Assembly: GCA_031177355.1 (NCBI GenBank) | Contig: JAPSGR010000005.1 | Location: 26,552 to 90,551, forward strand | Direction of reading: 5' to 3' | From: Candidatus Nitrosocosmicus sp. | Lineage (GTDB): Archaea > Thermoproteota > Nitrososphaeria > Nitrososphaerales > Nitrososphaeraceae | DNA: 64,000 nt | In this document: piece after piece, positions 37,697 through 46,646 of the stretch | Layout of the letters: every line of letters starts with the position of its first letter | Numbering within the stretch: the first letter of the stretch is position 1 | Made by a program: the position numbers and the translations under genes | The notes under the pieces: generated by a model | Told to the model about the DNA's origin: nothing | Seen by the model: the letters and a program-made list of their open reading frames with translations, nothing else | Databases searched by the model: none

Positions 37697-39433
37697 TTGT
37701 CTTCCATTTCGATTTCTTCAGATGAAAATATCAATCAAATAAAGGAAAATATTGGCATCAGAAAATGGAATACTCTTTATCACAACGGTGTTTGCTTTCC
37801 TCCAGCATATGAATACAAGGGGTTGGACTTTAAAATTAAAGGGGTAAAGGTCCTTCTAAATAGGGACCAAGAGGAAATGGTATATGCATGGGCTAAAAAA
37901 AAAGATACACATTATGTTAAAGATCCAATTTTTCAGCAAAACTTCTTGTTGGATTTCAAAAAGATCTTGCCTAGAAATATACAACACGATCTAAAGCACA
38001 TAGAAGACTTGGATTTTACCGACTTTTTCAAAAGAGTAGACTTGGAGAAAACAAGTAGAGAAAGAGAAAAACAAGTCTGGCGAGAGTTGCCAAAAGAGGA
38101 GAAAAAAAGAATTACTCAAGAGAAAAAAAATGAGAAGGAAAAATTGAAGAGTTATTATGGAAAAGCTATAGTTGATGGGATTGAAGTCGATGTTGCTAAT
38201 TGGTTAGTTGAACCGCCGGGCCTATTCATGGGTAGAGGTCAGCACCCATTAAGAGGCAGGTGGAAACCCCGAGTCCAGCCTCAAGAAGTAATATTAAATT
38301 TAGGTGAAGATGCAAATGCTCCTGAAGGCCCATGGCAAAAAATAATTCATGATCATTCATCAACATGGCTTGCATCTTGGGTAGAAACATTGACGGGAAA
38401 GAGAAAATATGTTTGGCTTCATGATTCGTCTATAATTCGTCAAAATTACGACAAAGCTAAATATGATAAAGCATTGAATCTTGAGAAATATATAGAAAAA
38501 ATTGAGCGAGAAATTATAAAACGGATGAGTTCAAAGGATCTCAGTCAAAGAAAGGTCTCTACTGTCTGTTATCTAATTATGAAGATGGCAATGAGAGTAG
38601 GTGACGAAAAGGATCCGGATGAGGCGGACACCGTTGGGGCTAGTACTCTAAGGAAAGAACATCTTAAATTTGGCCTAAATCAAGATGGTAAGAAATTGTT
38701 GGAGTTTAGCTTCTTGGGAAAAGATAGCGTTCCTTGGAAAAAATCAGTATTAATTGATACGCAAGATAAACTAATACTTTATGAAAACCTTAAATTATTC
38801 GTTAAGAATAAACAAGAAGTCGATCCTATTTTTGACAACATTAATTCTATGAGAGTTAACATGTTTTTGAGGAATATTGATCCAAAAAATGTACCCGGGC
38901 TTACAGCAAAAGTTTTTAGAACATTTATTGCAACAACTATAGTAAAAAATTCTCTTCGTAATCCACCGATTAATGTTGATAGAAATTCAACGGAATTTGA
39001 GAAAACATATGTCGCTAAATATGCAAACCTTCAAGCTGCAATTACTTGTAATCATAAAAAGGGAGTTGACCCTAAGAATCCGAACTCTATGTTAACTAAT
39101 CAAAGGTTCGAAGAATCAATTGAAAAGAAAATATACACAATTAATTCACTGAAATCTGATTTAAAGTCTAAGAAATGGAAAACTGAAGCTCAGAAAAACA
39201 GATTAGAAGAGCGAATTCAAAAACTAGAGTTTCAACTGAAGCTGCAACGAGAAACCAGGGAATATAATCTAGGGACTTCTTTAAGAAATTACATCGATCC
39301 GAGAGTCTATAAAGCTTGGATGAATTTCGTTGGATTAGATTGGAAAAAATTGTATACCAGTAATCTTCAAAGAAAATTCTTATGGGTTGATTCTGTAAGT
39401 AAGAAGGACCTAAAATCGAATTTCAGTATTTAA
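37697..39433 (+). CDS. DNA topoisomerase IB (eukaryote-type)
   Basis: Relaxes supercoils through a 3'-phosphotyrosine link. This eukaryote-like enzyme is a hallmark of Thaumarchaeota. Core motifs: WLVEPPGLFMGRG and HPLRGRWK (N-terminal DNA clamp), KRKYVWLHDSS, and near the end LGTSLRNYIDPRV, whose tyrosine is the catalytic one by analogy with the human enzyme. A coiled linker (SLKSDLKSKKWKTEAQ region) precedes it. A TATA element at 37663-37670 is ~30 bases before a TTG at 37697, which I prefer to the GTG at 37679 (six residues longer). About 578 residues. Confidence 0.95.
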   Translation: MSSISISSDENINQIKENIGIRKWNTLYHNGVCFPPAYEYKGLDFKIKGVKVLLNRDQEEMVYAWAKKKDTHYVKDPIFQQNFLLDFKKILPRNIQHDLKHIEDLDFTDFFKRVDLEKTSREREKQVWRELPKEEKKRITQEKKNEKEKLKSYYGKAIVDGIEVDVANWLVEPPGLFMGRGQHPLRGRWKPRVQPQEVILNLGEDANAPEGPWQKIIHDHSSTWLASWVETLTGKRKYVWLHDSSIIRQNYDKAKYDKALNLEKYIEKIEREIIKRMSSKDLSQRKVSTVCYLIMKMAMRVGDEKDPDEADTVGASTLRKEHLKFGLNQDGKKLLEFSFLGKDSVPWKKSVLIDTQDKLILYENLKLFVKNKQEVDPIFDNINSMRVNMFLRNIDPKNVPGLTAKVFRTFIATTIVKNSLRNPPINVDRNSTEFEKTYVAKYANLQAAITCNHKKGVDPKNPNSMLTNQRFEESIEKKIYTINSLKSDLKSKKWKTEAQKNRLEERIQKLEFQLKLQRETREYNLGTSLRNYIDPRVYKAWMNFVGLDWKKLYTSNLQRKFLWVDSVSKKDLKSNFSI

Positions 39434-39464
39434 TATAATGCGAAGATAATACGAATAGATTAAA

Positions 39465-39908
39465 ATGGAAAAACTGATTCAATGCAAAGTCAAGGCAATA
39501 CTAAATAATAGTAACAATGAAATATTGTTTATTAAGAATAGAGAAAAAGAGAACGATAACACAGTGCAACTTCCACAGGGAATTGTCCAGTACGGGGAAT
39601 ATCCTGAATCTTCTTTAAAGAGAATAATCATGGAGAATACAAAAATTGACGTAGAACCACTTAGTATATTGGGAATTTATTCGAAGATTGATGAATCTAC
39701 TGCTCATCATTCGATTACGGTAGTTTTCATTTGTATCATATTACATGTAGAGAATGACCCAAACCCGAATAATTCTCAATTCACTTGTTTATGGTTAAAT
39801 AAATATAGTCGAAGAGCAATAAACCTTGGCGATGAAGACACAAAAATTCTGAATCATTATGAATTATGGAGATCTGACAAGTCTACCTTCTGGACCAGCA
39901 AACCCTAG
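39465..39908 (+). CDS. Nudix-fold protein with degenerate Nudix box
   Basis: Residues ~10-130 look like a Nudix domain (the QLPQGIVQYGEYPESSL loop-helix), but the catalytic helix reads RIIMENTKI where REUxEExGU is expected. The metal-binding glutamates and the glycine are thus largely lost. It is probably a binding or regulatory domain, not a hydrolase. Length 147. It follows topoisomerase IB by 31 bases on the same strand. Convergent with the purine cluster. Confidence 0.68.
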   Translation: MEKLIQCKVKAILNNSNNEILFIKNREKENDNTVQLPQGIVQYGEYPESSLKRIIMENTKIDVEPLSILGIYSKIDESTAHHSITVVFICIILHVENDPNPNNSQFTCLWLNKYSRRAINLGDEDTKILNHYELWRSDKSTFWTSKP

Positions 39909-39921
39909 TCAGTTTAGCAAT

Positions 39922-40239
39922 TTAAGGAGTAAAGTTTCTAATCGTAGCAATAGCTGATTCTGTAAGTTTTATTGTAAAAGCGGAGGCATTATCAGATTGG
40001 ATCTTTGAAAGTCTTTCTAAAAAGTTTGTCTTATCTTTTCCTCTCTCAAACATTCCTCCAGACTCTTTTATACAGAGTGGGAACCTCTGAATCTTCAGCC
40101 CTTTAGAGAATAGGTAATCTATAAATTTCAAATAATTCTTTGTGTCGGAATATTCCCACTTTTTTTCTTCACATAACATTATCCATACATCAATGGAATT
40201 TTGAAAAAAGGCTTTGTCCCTGAGATCTTCTAGACTCAC
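39922..40239 (-). CDS. Conserved-looking small protein coupled to purF, function unknown
   Basis: Not recognised. A 105-residue soluble protein, rich in charged residues, without clear motifs (KDKTNFLERLSKIQ, then a C-terminal TIKLTESAIATIRN). Its GTG start overlaps the purF stop codon in a GTGA arrangement, so it is translationally coupled to purF. This coupling is the best reason to take it as real and to link it to purine synthesis or regulation. It could be an assembly or regulatory partner. Confidence 0.7.
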   Translation of the reverse strand: MSLEDLRDKAFFQNSIDVWIMLCEEKKWEYSDTKNYLKFIDYLFSKGLKIQRFPLCIKESGGMFERGKDKTNFLERLSKIQSDNASAFTIKLTESAIATIRNFTP

Positions 40240-41720
40240 TGTATTTTTCCAACTTCAAAGAGATTTAAATCTTGATCTGTTAGTAATTTATCATTAATTT
40301 GGTATCTAGAGTTAAAGTTTGGCCTTATTCCTAGAGGTGAATAATCTCCCGTGGAGCAAGAAAAACATAATTCACCTTTGCTCAAGCCTATTCCTTTTGC
40401 CAAAGTTATATTATCATTGTAAAGGACACTATCAGCTCCAATTATATGAGCAACTTTTCTTCCAACTTTGTCCGAATTATTTTCATTATTTGCCACTTGA
40501 TAAGCGATTAGCTCATCTTGAGAAGGAAAATCTATACCCGCGTAGCAAGGATAACTAATAGGAGGATAAGTGATAACCATTGAAATTTTTTTTGCTCCAG
40601 CTTTTTTTACGGATTCGATTATAGCTTTGGAACTTGTACCTCTAACGATACTATCATCTACAATTATAACATGCTTATTTTCTATAATCTCTCGTATTGG
40701 TAATATGTTTTGATTGATTTCCTTTCGATCCTTTATTAGAGGTTCTATAAAGCTCCTCATCGATCCCTTTTTACTATATCTATCCTTAAGGAGACCTTCT
40801 TCAAAAGGAACTCCTAACTTAAGCGCGTATCCTAATGCTGCCGGTCTAGATGAGTCGGGAACAGGAATAACTACGTCTGCGTCTGGTATTGGAAATTTTT
40901 CAGCCAAATATTCTCCTATTTTTTTTCTCGCAAGATAGATGTTAATCCCTTCCATTATAGAACTTGGATGAGCAAAATAAGTAAATTCAAACGCACAATG
41001 AGCATGATTAATTGTGTCTGAAAATCTTTCTGATTTTATCCCATGCTTATCTATCTTCACCAACTCGCCCGGTTCAATATCTCTTATCAAATGTGCTCCG
41101 ATGGATGAGAATGCGCATGATTCGGAGGCTATTATATATGTATTTGTGTCTTTGTGATAGCCCAAGACTAATGGTCTAAAACCTTTTGGATCTCGTGCCG
41201 CATATATGGTATTTGCATCAGTCAAAAATGTGAAACAATATGAACCGACCATCTCATTTTTCAAAATGGCCATGGCAGCTTTCATATCATCTTTCTTTTT
41301 TAAAATACTGACCAAGCGCTGAGCAGCTACCAAAGTATCAGTCATATTTTGAGGGGTAAAAGTACAACCTCCAGCCATGTTGGATAATTGTTCCGCATTT
41401 GATATCGTCCCATTATGAGCAATACAAAGATCCTTGACTTTGAGCGGTTGCGCATTCTCCAAGGAACTAGAACCAAATGTAGAATACCTTACATGACCTA
41501 TCCCTATATTTGAAGAGTATTTTGTAATTACTTTTTCAAATTCTTGAGCTGATTTTGACACTAGACCTGTCTTCTTGTAAGGAGGTTTCTTTGGCACCGC
41601 AAGACCCCACGATTCTTGACCTCTGTGCTGCAGAGACCTTAGACAGTCAATTAAATAAGGAACAACATTTGAGCCGTCGAGTGAGTATATGCCCACCACT
41701 CCGCAATTTTCATGAACCAT
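40236..41720 (-). CDS. purF: Amidophosphoribosyltransferase
   Basis: Commits PRPP and glutamine to purine synthesis. The N-terminal glutaminase has its nucleophile at Cys6 after a five-residue leader (MVHEN), so a short propeptide may be cut off. RSLQHRGQESWG and HNGTISNAEQL are further glutaminase motifs. The phosphoribosyltransferase half contains the PRPP loop VIIVDDSIVRGTSS. Iron-sulfur ligand cysteines seem likely in ITYPPISYPCY and LCFSCSTGDY. Length 494. It is downstream of purL on the same strand and upstream-coupled to a small unknown gene. Confidence 0.95.
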   Translation of the reverse strand: MVHENCGVVGIYSLDGSNVVPYLIDCLRSLQHRGQESWGLAVPKKPPYKKTGLVSKSAQEFEKVITKYSSNIGIGHVRYSTFGSSSLENAQPLKVKDLCIAHNGTISNAEQLSNMAGGCTFTPQNMTDTLVAAQRLVSILKKKDDMKAAMAILKNEMVGSYCFTFLTDANTIYAARDPKGFRPLVLGYHKDTNTYIIASESCAFSSIGAHLIRDIEPGELVKIDKHGIKSERFSDTINHAHCAFEFTYFAHPSSIMEGINIYLARKKIGEYLAEKFPIPDADVVIPVPDSSRPAALGYALKLGVPFEEGLLKDRYSKKGSMRSFIEPLIKDRKEINQNILPIREIIENKHVIIVDDSIVRGTSSKAIIESVKKAGAKKISMVITYPPISYPCYAGIDFPSQDELIAYQVANNENNSDKVGRKVAHIIGADSVLYNDNITLAKGIGLSKGELCFSCSTGDYSPLGIRPNFNSRYQINDKLLTDQDLNLFEVGKIQ

Positions 41721-41796
41721 CAGAAGTTTATTCTTCGTTAATCTTTCTTTTTAAGATTTCATTTTATTTTGAAATGTATACTTAATACTTGAAGCT

Positions 41797-43989
41797 TTAT
41801 GTAATATCCTTAAATGCTTTATCTATGCTTTTATTATAAGACTCGGTAATCTGTTCTAATAAAAGATCAAAAACAATCTTTCCATTATCACTTATTATGC
41901 AGTGCTTTTCTCTTGAAGTAACGCCTATCTTGGAGTAAGTGGCATGTAATTGTGTTAAAATTTTGTCTACTCGATCTGGATTGTTTGAGGTAAAAACAAA
42001 CCTATTATGACTTTCAGAAAAAATCACATAATCGACTCTTGAGCATAAGTGTGGGACTTTGTCCACTGATATTGTAAACCCTAGATTTGAGTGAATTGCC
42101 ATTTCAGCTAGGGTTACAAATAATCCACCTTTAGAACAATCGTGAATTGCGCTAATTAACTTCTCCTCCTGTAGCCTCTGAACAAATTCAACATTCTCTT
42201 TTTGTTCTATTAGATCAACTTTAGGCACAATTCCTCCAAGGACATTTAAGCAATACTCGTAATATTCAGATCCACCCATTTCTTCTCGAGTCATCCCTAA
42301 AATGAAAATTACCTCTTCACTATCATAAACTTGATATTTTTTTGATCTTTCATTTGACTTAATTAACCCGAGCATCCCGATCACTGGAGATGGCTTAATG
42401 GAGCCAGACATTGTTTCATTATAAAAGCTTACCTTTCCACCTACTACAGGAATATTCATAAAACTACAATAATCTCGTATTGCCTTGATTGATTGTAAGA
42501 ATGTCCAAAAAATTTCCTCATTTTCGGGGTTTCCGAATTGCAGATGATCAACGACTCCCAATGGATTGGCACCAACACAAGTGATATTACGAAGGGCTTC
42601 AGCCAAACAACCTAATGTTCCTTGATATGGATCTAAATAACAATGCTTGGAATTACCATCTAAGGTAAACGCAATATATTTATTTTCTGATATTTTAATT
42701 ACAGAACTATCAGCTTCACCTGGTTTCGCAACGGTTCTGATGCCCACTTCGTGGTCAAATTGTTGAAACACCCATTTTTTACTAGAGATAGATGGGTTAG
42801 ATAACATCTCAAGTATATAGTAAGCAAGATTACTTTGAATCAAAGGTTCCTTAAATTGAGTGCGGATTTTAGTCAAATATGATGGTTCTTTAAATGGCCT
42901 ATCTAAAAGAGGAGCATGAGCAACCACATTTGCAGGCATCTGAGCCACTATTTTGCCGTTGCTTGTTATTGACAAATCGCCATCACCTGTCACATGTCCT
43001 ATTATACTATACTTCACATTATGCTTGTCAAAAATCTCACAGAATCTAGCTTTGTTTCTAGGGCTGACAATATAGAGCATTCGCTCTTGGGATTCGGATA
43101 TCATAATTTGGGCATTTGTCATATCAGGATGCTTCGTTGGAATATTTTTCAGTTCGACAAAAAAACCTTTATTGAGATTATCTGCAGTTTCTGAGAGGCA
43201 GCAGGACAATCCTCCTCCCCCAAGATCTTTCATAGAATTGATACAACTATTTTCTAAAGCTTCCATCGTTGCTTCAAGCAAAGTCTTTTCTAAAAAAGGG
43301 TCAGGGATCTGCACGGCAGACCTGTTTTCTTCATCAAGATTTTTAGAAGCAAAAGAAGCACCGTGAATTCCATCAATTCCTGTTGAATTTCCACCTAAGA
43401 TAAGCAAATCACCTATAGTAGCTTTGTTTGCTACCAGATTTTTTTTCTTCGTGTATCCAATTGATGCAACATCAACTAAACAGTAATTATCAAAAGACTT
43501 GTCAAATTCAATTTCACCACCTACTGTGGGTATTCCCATACAGTTCCCATAGTCGGCTATACCCTTTACCACGTTTTTAAACAACCAACGGTTTCTTTGT
43601 CTCAATTTTGAGGTTTTATCGATGTTTCCGAACCGCAATGCGTTATATAGCGCAATGGGGCGAGAGCCCATAGATATGATATCCCTGAGGACTCCACCAA
43701 CTCCGGTGGCTGCACCACCAAAGGGTTCCACAGCTGAGGGGTGATTATGACTTTCAATGTGAACCGTGATTACTTCATCATCGCCTATGTCAATTACTCC
43801 AGCATCATACCCGGGGCCGATTAAGACATCATTACCTTTTGTAGGTAGAGATCGAATGTGTATTTTAGAGGATTTATATGAACAATGCTCTGACCATTCA
43901 GCACTAATGATATTCTGTTCTAGATCATTTGGCAATCGTCCTAATTTTTCTATCAAATACTTAAATTCTTTTTTGTCAAGCGTTACCAC
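41797..43989 (-). CDS. purL: Phosphoribosylformylglycinamidine synthase subunit PurL (small type)
   Basis: Converts FGAR to FGAM with ammonia supplied by PurQ. At 730 residues this is the short PurL of archaea and Gram-positives. Visible are EHCSYKSS near the start, VGGEIEFD, DLGGGGLSC (ATP-binding), GDGDLSI, and the second half's SAIHDCSKGGL. It needs PurQ (adjacent, next gene upstream) and PurS. purS is not in this window, although it is commonly adjacent. The spacer to purQ is only 16 bases. Confidence 0.95.
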   Translation of the reverse strand: MVTLDKKEFKYLIEKLGRLPNDLEQNIISAEWSEHCSYKSSKIHIRSLPTKGNDVLIGPGYDAGVIDIGDDEVITVHIESHNHPSAVEPFGGAATGVGGVLRDIISMGSRPIALYNALRFGNIDKTSKLRQRNRWLFKNVVKGIADYGNCMGIPTVGGEIEFDKSFDNYCLVDVASIGYTKKKNLVANKATIGDLLILGGNSTGIDGIHGASFASKNLDEENRSAVQIPDPFLEKTLLEATMEALENSCINSMKDLGGGGLSCCLSETADNLNKGFFVELKNIPTKHPDMTNAQIMISESQERMLYIVSPRNKARFCEIFDKHNVKYSIIGHVTGDGDLSITSNGKIVAQMPANVVAHAPLLDRPFKEPSYLTKIRTQFKEPLIQSNLAYYILEMLSNPSISSKKWVFQQFDHEVGIRTVAKPGEADSSVIKISENKYIAFTLDGNSKHCYLDPYQGTLGCLAEALRNITCVGANPLGVVDHLQFGNPENEEIFWTFLQSIKAIRDYCSFMNIPVVGGKVSFYNETMSGSIKPSPVIGMLGLIKSNERSKKYQVYDSEEVIFILGMTREEMGGSEYYEYCLNVLGGIVPKVDLIEQKENVEFVQRLQEEKLISAIHDCSKGGLFVTLAEMAIHSNLGFTISVDKVPHLCSRVDYVIFSESHNRFVFTSNNPDRVDKILTQLHATYSKIGVTSREKHCIISDNGKIVFDLLLEQITESYNKSIDKAFKDIT

Positions 43990-44005
43990 GAATCATCACA
44001 TTATA

Positions 44006-44683
44006 TTATTTCAGAAAATTTAACAAAGATTTGAAAATCAATATTGAATTCGCATTGTATCCCGCAGGCACCAAATCGATATCGCTACCCCTTTCGGGAT
44101 GTGGCATCATCCCCATCACGTTACCTTTTGAATTGCAAATTGCTGCAATATTTTCTATCGATCCATTCGGATTGTCTTCTATATATTGGATTGCAACTTG
44201 ATTATTTCGATTAATACTCTTTAACAATGATGGATCTGCTACAAACTTCCCTTCTCCGTGAGCTATTGGTATTGATAGTTTTTGCTTATTTTCAAACAGG
44301 CATGTAAATGGTGTTTTATTATTAACAATCAAAGTGTTTGTCCACTTACAAACAAACTTTAATGTATCATTTATTATTAGCGCCCCTGGTAAAAGTCCTG
44401 CCTCAACTAAGATTTGAAATCCATTACAAATACCTAATATAGGAACATCCTTTTCAGCCATATCAATTATTTTATTCATGATTGGACTATGCGCAGCAAT
44501 GGCTCCGGCACGTAATCTATCACCGTAAGTAAAGCCACCTGGGATAATAACACTATCATATTTTCCTATAGATGACGTATGCCAAATGTACTCAGCATCC
44601 ACGGCTAAAATATTCTTTAGAACATGATATACGTCCCTATCACAATTACTTCCAGGAAAAACAGTGATTCCAATCTTTGCCAA
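44006..44683 (-). CDS. purQ: Phosphoribosylformylglycinamidine synthase subunit PurQ (glutaminase)
   Basis: Class I glutamine amidotransferase that feeds ammonia to PurL. The nucleophile elbow GICNGFQ is visible, the GGFTYGD region precedes it, and the catalytic His/Glu pair lies in HPERGSD. Length 225. The start is a TTG at 44683 (MAKIGITVFPGSN). A TATA box at 44702-44711 ends about 20 bases before it, so the messenger is leaderless. A perfect 20-base palindrome covers the start. purQ heads the purQ-purL-purF run. Confidence 0.95.
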   Translation of the reverse strand: MAKIGITVFPGSNCDRDVYHVLKNILAVDAEYIWHTSSIGKYDSVIIPGGFTYGDRLRAGAIAAHSPIMNKIIDMAEKDVPILGICNGFQILVEAGLLPGALIINDTLKFVCKWTNTLIVNNKTPFTCLFENKQKLSIPIAHGEGKFVADPSLLKSINRNNQVAIQYIEDNPNGSIENIAAICNSKGNVMGMMPHPERGSDIDLVPAGYNANSILIFKSLLNFLK

Positions 44684-44700
44684 TAAGAATATTCTTATTG
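44681..44700. promoter_or_regulatory. Palindromic operator candidate over the purQ start
   Basis: CAATAAGAAT followed by ATTCTTATTG is a perfect 20-base palindrome. Its left end contains the TTG start codon of purQ (minus strand), and its right end abuts the TATA box at 44702-44711. A protein bound here would block transcription start. No similar palindrome is visible upstream of purM, purF or purL, so it may control the operon head only. Confidence 0.5.
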
Positions 44701-44701
44701 T

Positions 44702-44711
44702 ATTTTATAAA
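44702..44711 (-). promoter_or_regulatory. TATA box of purQ
   Basis: On the minus strand it reads TTTATAAAAT, centred ~23 bases before the first base of the TTG start. This matches the usual archaeal TATA-to-start distance for a leaderless transcript. Confidence 0.55.
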
Positions 44712-44747
44712 TTCCTATTCCTGTAATCTAGACGTTAGTAAAGATAT

Positions 44748-45134
44748 TTATTGTTTGACTAATACTGCATTGACAATTCCGTCTTGCCCAGGCCTTGAAA
44801 CGACTCTCGCGAGACCAAGTTCGGTTTCTAAAATAGAGCCTTTGCTTATTACACCCCTTCTTTCAAAATCTTTGTTTGCGGGATTTTTCGTTACTCTCAA
44901 GATTTTTACTTTCGTAGTTTTTTTAGTGTCTCTGTCGCTGACATTAGCATGGTCTGCAAATTTAAACGCGACCTTAATGTTATTGCCACGGACTTTACGA
45001 ATAACATTTTTAGTTTCTCCAACTGTAGCTTCATTTGGATATCTATCTATTTCATATTTTCGTCTTGTACGGTTAGGTATGATTCTTCCACCTGTATATT
45101 TTCTTCCCGCTAAGTTCTCGATAGATTTACGCAC
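44748..45134 (-). CDS. rps8e: Ribosomal protein S8e
   Basis: Small-subunit ribosomal protein found in archaea and eukaryotes. The 128-residue protein has the archaeal S8e pattern: GRKYTGGRI near the N terminus, RRKYEIDRYPNEATVG, and ILRVTKNPANKDFERRGVI leading to the C-terminal GSILETELGLARVVSRPGQDG. Highly basic. It lies 24 bases downstream of scpB on the same strand and 64 bases before purQ, which has its own promoter. It may share its transcript with the scp genes. Confidence 0.95.
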   Translation of the reverse strand: MRKSIENLAGRKYTGGRIIPNRTRRKYEIDRYPNEATVGETKNVIRKVRGNNIKVAFKFADHANVSDRDTKKTTKVKILRVTKNPANKDFERRGVISKGSILETELGLARVVSRPGQDGIVNAVLVKQ

Positions 45135-45158
45135 ACCTAAAATTTATCAAAACGATAA

Positions 45159-45695
45159 TTAAGTGTTTTTCTTTTCTAAATCCTTTGGTTGTAGAAGTAA
45201 ACTTCTTTTAAGCGTTTTCAAATCGCTAATTCCAAAATAATTATTAAATTTGGATGTTGTACTGTAAACTTTGATCCTACCAGAACTCCTGAAGTTAATA
45301 AACTCTTGATCCTGAAGTTCTCGTAGGTGGTAGTACACCTTCGACCCTCTTATCTCAAGCAATCTCTTTGTAGTAACGGGTTGTTCATATGCTATATAAG
45401 ATAGTGTTTTTAATACCGAATTAGAAATTTGGGGTTTATTTGAAAATTTTTTTACAATGGGTGTGTAACTAGGCTTTAATTGAAAAACATAACTATTATC
45501 CTCCAACTTTGCAATCTCTAACGCCTTGAAAGTAACTCTGGTCTTGTTTATTAATTCGGCTAGTAACCGCTTAACTTTTTCCTTAGAGTCAGTTCCGGAC
45601 GCACTTACAATCTCCTCCATAGAAATTGGGCGGCCTGCAGAGTATAATGCTGCTTCGATTCTAGCCACAATTTCTTCATTTGGTAATCTGGCCAT
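45159..45695 (-). CDS. scpB: Segregation and condensation protein ScpB
   Basis: Kite subunit of the SMC condensin-type complex, dimeric, binding ScpA. It has two winged helices; typical segments are EARIEAALYSAGRPIS-like IEAALYSAGRPIS, the LKTLSYIAYEQPVTTKRL helix and the FNNYFGISDL ending. Length 178. scpA ends 12 bases upstream, so they form an operon, as in many bacteria and archaea. Smc is not in this window. Confidence 0.92.
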   Translation of the reverse strand: MARLPNEEIVARIEAALYSAGRPISMEEIVSASGTDSKEKVKRLLAELINKTRVTFKALEIAKLEDNSYVFQLKPSYTPIVKKFSNKPQISNSVLKTLSYIAYEQPVTTKRLLEIRGSKVYYHLRELQDQEFINFRSSGRIKVYSTTSKFNNYFGISDLKTLKRSLLLQPKDLEKKNT

Positions 45696-45707
45696 TGTAA
45701 CGTACCA

Positions 45708-46508
45708 CTACATATTTTTCGAAATTATTATATTATCTGTGCCTACAGTAAGTTGCTTTTCTGAAGCGGTCTTTTGAAGCACTGAACCGTTCGAATCATT
45801 ATGATCCAGTATGTCCAATGGCTGGGTGTTAATCTCAATTTTACCTTTCATACATAAATACAACATCGCGATAAAATATCGTGCGACTTCCAGTTCGTTC
45901 ATATTTTTAACCAATTCATTGAAATTCAACTGATGTTTTTGAGAAAGCTTCTCCATTAACCTGTTTTCAAAGTCCTCTATTATTTTTTCAAACTTGATGA
46001 GGTAATCCTGAAAATTTATAACTTGAACGGGTTCTAACTTGACTTGACTCTTTCTAACAATAGGGTTGGTAAGGTCAGTAATCATATTCTCAAGAATCGA
46101 TAATAGGTCTTCTAATGATACAGGATAAGAAATTTCCTTTCTAAAAGGCAACGACAGGTTAGCAATGTCGGGTATAGGAATCTTTTCTACGATGTGTTCT
46201 CTCTTATGAGAATCATCATGAACACTCTTATTTGCAATCCTTTCTAACCTAAAAATAGATTCTACTTTAAGTCTGTGTATTAGTGTAGAGGTAAGTATGG
46301 CCACGCCACATAACCTCAGATCTTTATGAGTCGAAGCGGTAAGCATCGTTAGAAGGATTTCCAATAGTTTAACTATATCAATCTTCCAAACATCGTCTCT
46401 TTGTATAAGTGATGGATTAAAAAGCAGATTCAAAGGAGGCTGAGATATTTTTCTCTTGGTTGAAAATTGCTGATCATTTACTTCAATCTCAGCCATCTCA
46501 AATCTCAT
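45708..46508 (-). CDS. scpA: Segregation and condensation protein ScpA
   Basis: Kleisin that bridges SMC heads. The protein is 266 residues, with N-terminal QPPLNLLFNPSLI and the VKLLEILL helix, and a C-terminal winged-helix region ending in FIAMLYLCMKGKIEI that fits kleisins. A central charged stretch (~residues 90-115) is variable. Two ATG starts are possible: 46508 and, four codons later, 46496. The TATA-like TTAAAATATT at 46525-46534 does not decide between them. Identification rests on the pairing with scpB and the family-like termini. Confidence 0.85.
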   Translation of the reverse strand: MRFEMAEIEVNDQQFSTKRKISQPPLNLLFNPSLIQRDDVWKIDIVKLLEILLTMLTASTHKDLRLCGVAILTSTLIHRLKVESIFRLERIANKSVHDDSHKREHIVEKIPIPDIANLSLPFRKEISYPVSLEDLLSILENMITDLTNPIVRKSQVKLEPVQVINFQDYLIKFEKIIEDFENRLMEKLSQKHQLNFNELVKNMNELEVARYFIAMLYLCMKGKIEINTQPLDILDHNDSNGSVLQKTASEKQLTVGTDNIIISKNM

Positions 46509-46646
46509 TTACACCGAGAGTAATTTAAAATATTCTAATTGCTATTTGGTTATACAAAAGAGCAGCATAATCGATACTATTAACTAATGAAAGACTGGTC
46601 GAACTCATTTTCAAAGGTAAATATAAGATCATAATAAATATAGACC

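Noticed and set aside
44677..45162. 161-codon + strand frame over rps8e
   Set aside because: Antisense shadow of the strongly supported S8e gene.
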